A DNA stretch of 6,097 bases from Pseudomonadota bacterium (lineage in GTDB: Bacteria > Pseudomonadota > Alphaproteobacteria > Sphingomonadales > Sphingomonadaceae). A model generated the notes under the pieces. It was not told where the DNA came from. It made no database searches and saw only the letters and a program-made list of their open reading frames with translations. The position numbers and the translations under genes were made by a program. The stretch spans positions 1-6,097 of the forward strand of contig JAEWCK010000011.1 in NCBI GenBank assembly GCA_023390675.1. The letters run 5' to 3'. How positions within the stretch are numbered: position 1 is the first letter of the stretch; every line of letters begins with the position of its first letter. This document shows, piece after piece, positions 4,526 to 6,097 of this stretch.

Positions 4526-6097
4526 TCAGCCGCCGCGCAGGCCGGTGACGGTAAGGCCGGGCGTGATGAATTCGATGTCGGTCTTGAGATGGAGCAGGCG
4601 CACGCCCTTCTCGGCTAGCGCGCGGTCGAGTGCGGGGGCGAACTGGCCGGTGGTCTCCACGGTCTCGGCCCAGCAGCCATAAGCGCGACCCAATGCGGCG
4701 AAATCGGGGTTGTGAAGCGACGTGCCCGAGAGGCGCGCGGGATATTCGCGCTCCTGATGCATGCGGATCGTGCCGTAGGTGCCGTTGTCGATGACGAGGA
4801 CGAGGATGTCGGCATGATGCTGGACGGCGGTGGCGAGCTCCTGGCCGTTCATCATGAAGTCGCCGTCACCGGCGAGCGCGACCACGGGGCGATCGGGCGC
4901 GCGGAGCTTGCCGGCGACCGCGGCGGGGACGCCGTATCCCATCGCGCCCGCGGTGGGGGCGAGCTGGCTCGGCTGCGCGCCGTACCGCCAGTAGCGGTGC
5001 CACCAGCTCGAGAAATTGCCCGCGCCGTTGCAGATGATCGCGTCGGGAATCCGCTCGCGCATCGCGAGGACGCACTGGCCGAGATCGAGCGCCACGCCTT
5101 CGCGGGGCTTGGGGGTGGACCATTCGAGCCATTCGGCATGGGCTTCCGCACCCGTGTCGAAGTGAGCCCAATCATATTCCCACTGGTCGAGACCCCAGAC
5201 GAAATCCTTCATCGCGGCGCAGACTGCATAGTCGACGCGATAGACGCTGTTGAGCTCGGTGGGATCGGGGTGGACGTGGTAAAGGATTTGGCCCGGATGA
5301 TCGGGCGTGATCAGCGAATAGCCATCGGTAGTCGCTTCGCCTAGCCGCGCGCCAATAGCGATCACCAAGTCGGCGTCCTTGATCCGCTGGACGAGCTTGG
5401 GGTTCGGTCCGTAGCCGAGATTGCCGGCCCAGACTCCGCAATCATTGGCGATCGCGTCCTGCCGCCGGAAAGCCCCAGCGACGGGGATGCCTACGCGCTC
5501 CGCCCAGCCGGCAAACCATTTGCCGGTCCAGCCATGCCAGCCAGCACCGCCGATAATAGCGACGGGGCGCTTCGCGTCTTCGAGCAGGTCCATGAGCTGA
5601 ACGAGATGCGGCGGGTTGGGCGGCTGCGGGACAGCGTAGGCCCATGGCCTATCGACCGCCTCCACCACATCGCACAGCATGTCTTCGGGTAGCGCGATCA
5701 CCACCGGGCCGGGCCGGCCGCTAATCGCGGTGTTCCACGCCCGCGCGACATATTCCGGGATGCGCCGCGCGTCCTCGATCCGCGTCGCCCATTTGGCGAG
5801 GGGGGCGAACATCGCGGGGAAATCGACTTCCTGAAAGCCTTCGCGGTCGCGCATGCCGCGGTCGACGTCGCCGATGAACAGCAGCATCGGCTGCGAATCC
5901 TGCATCGCGACATGGACCCCGATCGAGGCGTTGGTCGCGCCGGGGCCGCGCGTCACGAAGGCGACGCCCGGCCGCCCGGTCATCGCGCCGTCGGCGCAGG
6001 CCATGAAGCCGACGCCGCCTTCCTGCCGGCACGTCACGAGGTCGATCTGCGGCGTGTCGTGGAGCGCGTCCAATACGGCGAGGAAGCTCTCGCCCGG
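4526..6097 (-). CDS. Thiamine diphosphate-dependent enzyme, acetolactate synthase superfamily (N-terminus off right edge)
   Basis: The 523 visible residues (numbered from the right edge) begin PGESFLAVLDAL, a motif normally about 25 residues inside this family, so only a short N-terminus is missing and no real start is in the window. The layout is the standard three-domain one: pyrimidine-binding domain (about 1-165) with the cofactor-activating Glu26 in CRQEGG, GPGATN and FQEVDF; a Rossmann-like middle domain (about 180-320) with DADLVIAIGARLGE; and the diphosphate-binding domain (about 360-510). That last domain carries the Mg/ThDP motif GDGDFMMNGQE (from 410) through DNGTYG (Asn438). Relatives include acetolactate synthase, benzoylformate decarboxylase and other 2-oxo-acid lyases. 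I cannot fix the substrate, and nothing marks it as the biosynthetic acetolactate synthase, since no small-subunit gene follows. It is cytoplasmic. Its stop lies 2 bp before the next gene, so the two probably form one operon. Confidence 0.9.
   Translation of the reverse strand, partial: PGESFLAVLDALHDTPQIDLVTCRQEGGVGFMACADGAMTGRPGVAFVTRGPGATNASIGVHVAMQDSQPMLLFIGDVDRGMRDREGFQEVDFPAMFAPLAKWATRIEDARRIPEYVARAWNTAISGRPGPVVIALPEDMLCDVVEAVDRPWAYAVPQPPNPPHLVQLMDLLEDAKRPVAIIGGAGWHGWTGKWFAGWAERVGIPVAGAFRRQDAIANDCGVWAGNLGYGPNPKLVQRIKDADLVIAIGARLGEATTDGYSLITPDHPGQILYHVHPDPTELNSVYRVDYAVCAAMKDFVWGLDQWEYDWAHFDTGAEAHAEWLEWSTPKPREGVALDLGQCVLAMRERIPDAIICNGAGNFSSWWHRYWRYGAQPSQLAPTAGAMGYGVPAAVAGKLRAPDRPVVALAGDGDFMMNGQELATAVQHHADILVLVIDNGTYGTIRMHQEREYPARLSGTSLHNPDFAALGRAYGCWAETVETTGQFAPALDRALAEKGVRLLHLKTDIEFITPGLTVTGLRGG

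Noticed and set aside
3105..4682. 525-codon plus-strand open frame across the ankyrin and winged-helix-like genes
   Set aside because: It crosses two real genes in wrong frames and is low-complexity Arg/Ala/Gly; no family features are seen.
4712..5344. 210-codon plus-strand open frame inside the ThDP enzyme gene
   Set aside because: It lies wholly antisense to conserved ThDP-enzyme motifs, including GDG and DNGTYG, and has no motif of its own.
4526..6073. Start of the ThDP enzyme at 6073
   Set aside because: The codon there is TTG, encoding Leu within PGESFLAVLDAL; the frame stays open to the window edge and the family needs about 25 more residues.

Overview
The window is very GC-rich, gene-dense DNA with G/C-biased third codon positions. 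It looks like a chromosomal segment from an alphaproteobacterium, most likely a sphingomonad. Supporting signs are the aroQ-accB order, a ThiS-ThiG fusion protein, a perfect EcfG-type general-stress promoter in front of a CsbD-family gene, and weak U-tract terminators. The taxonomic call is an inference from gene content; there is no rRNA or tRNA here. I see no mobile element, CRISPR array, tRNA or rRNA.

Layout. (1) Positions 1-647, minus strand: aroQ (type II 3-dehydroquinate dehydratase), then the start of accB (biotin carboxyl carrier protein), which runs off the left edge. (2) Positions 648-728: a short divergent control region. (3) Positions 729-2494, plus strand: a thiamine-thiazole gene in which the sulfur carrier ThiS and thiazole synthase ThiG are one polypeptide, overlapping by one base the start of a lipoprotein alpha/beta hydrolase. 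(4) Positions 2506-2842: a self-contained stress unit made of an EcfG promoter, a leader hairpin, a 67-aa CsbD-like protein and a hairpin terminator. (5) Positions 2875-3570, plus strand: a cytoplasmic ankyrin-repeat protein. (6) Positions 3456-6097, minus strand: a two-gene unit. A thiamine-diphosphate enzyme of the acetolactate synthase superfamily enters from the right edge and is followed after 2 bp by a protein with two duplicated winged-helix-like segments. The tail of that protein runs 115 bp antisense into the ankyrin gene.

How it fits together. Most genes are housekeeping: shikimate pathway, fatty-acid synthesis and thiamine thiazole synthesis. Thiamine diphosphate is the end product of the pathway that ThiSG serves and the cofactor of the enzyme at the right, but nothing in the sequence links the two in regulation. 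The most interesting points are: the buried Gly-Gly tail of ThiS, which should be unusable without cleavage; an internal GTG start with a Shine-Dalgarno-like sequence that could yield separate ThiG; the compact EcfG-csbD unit with a hairpin at the predicted mRNA 5' end; and the duplicated DNA-binding-like protein with its convergent overlap. I do not see a clearly new multi-gene defence or mobile system.
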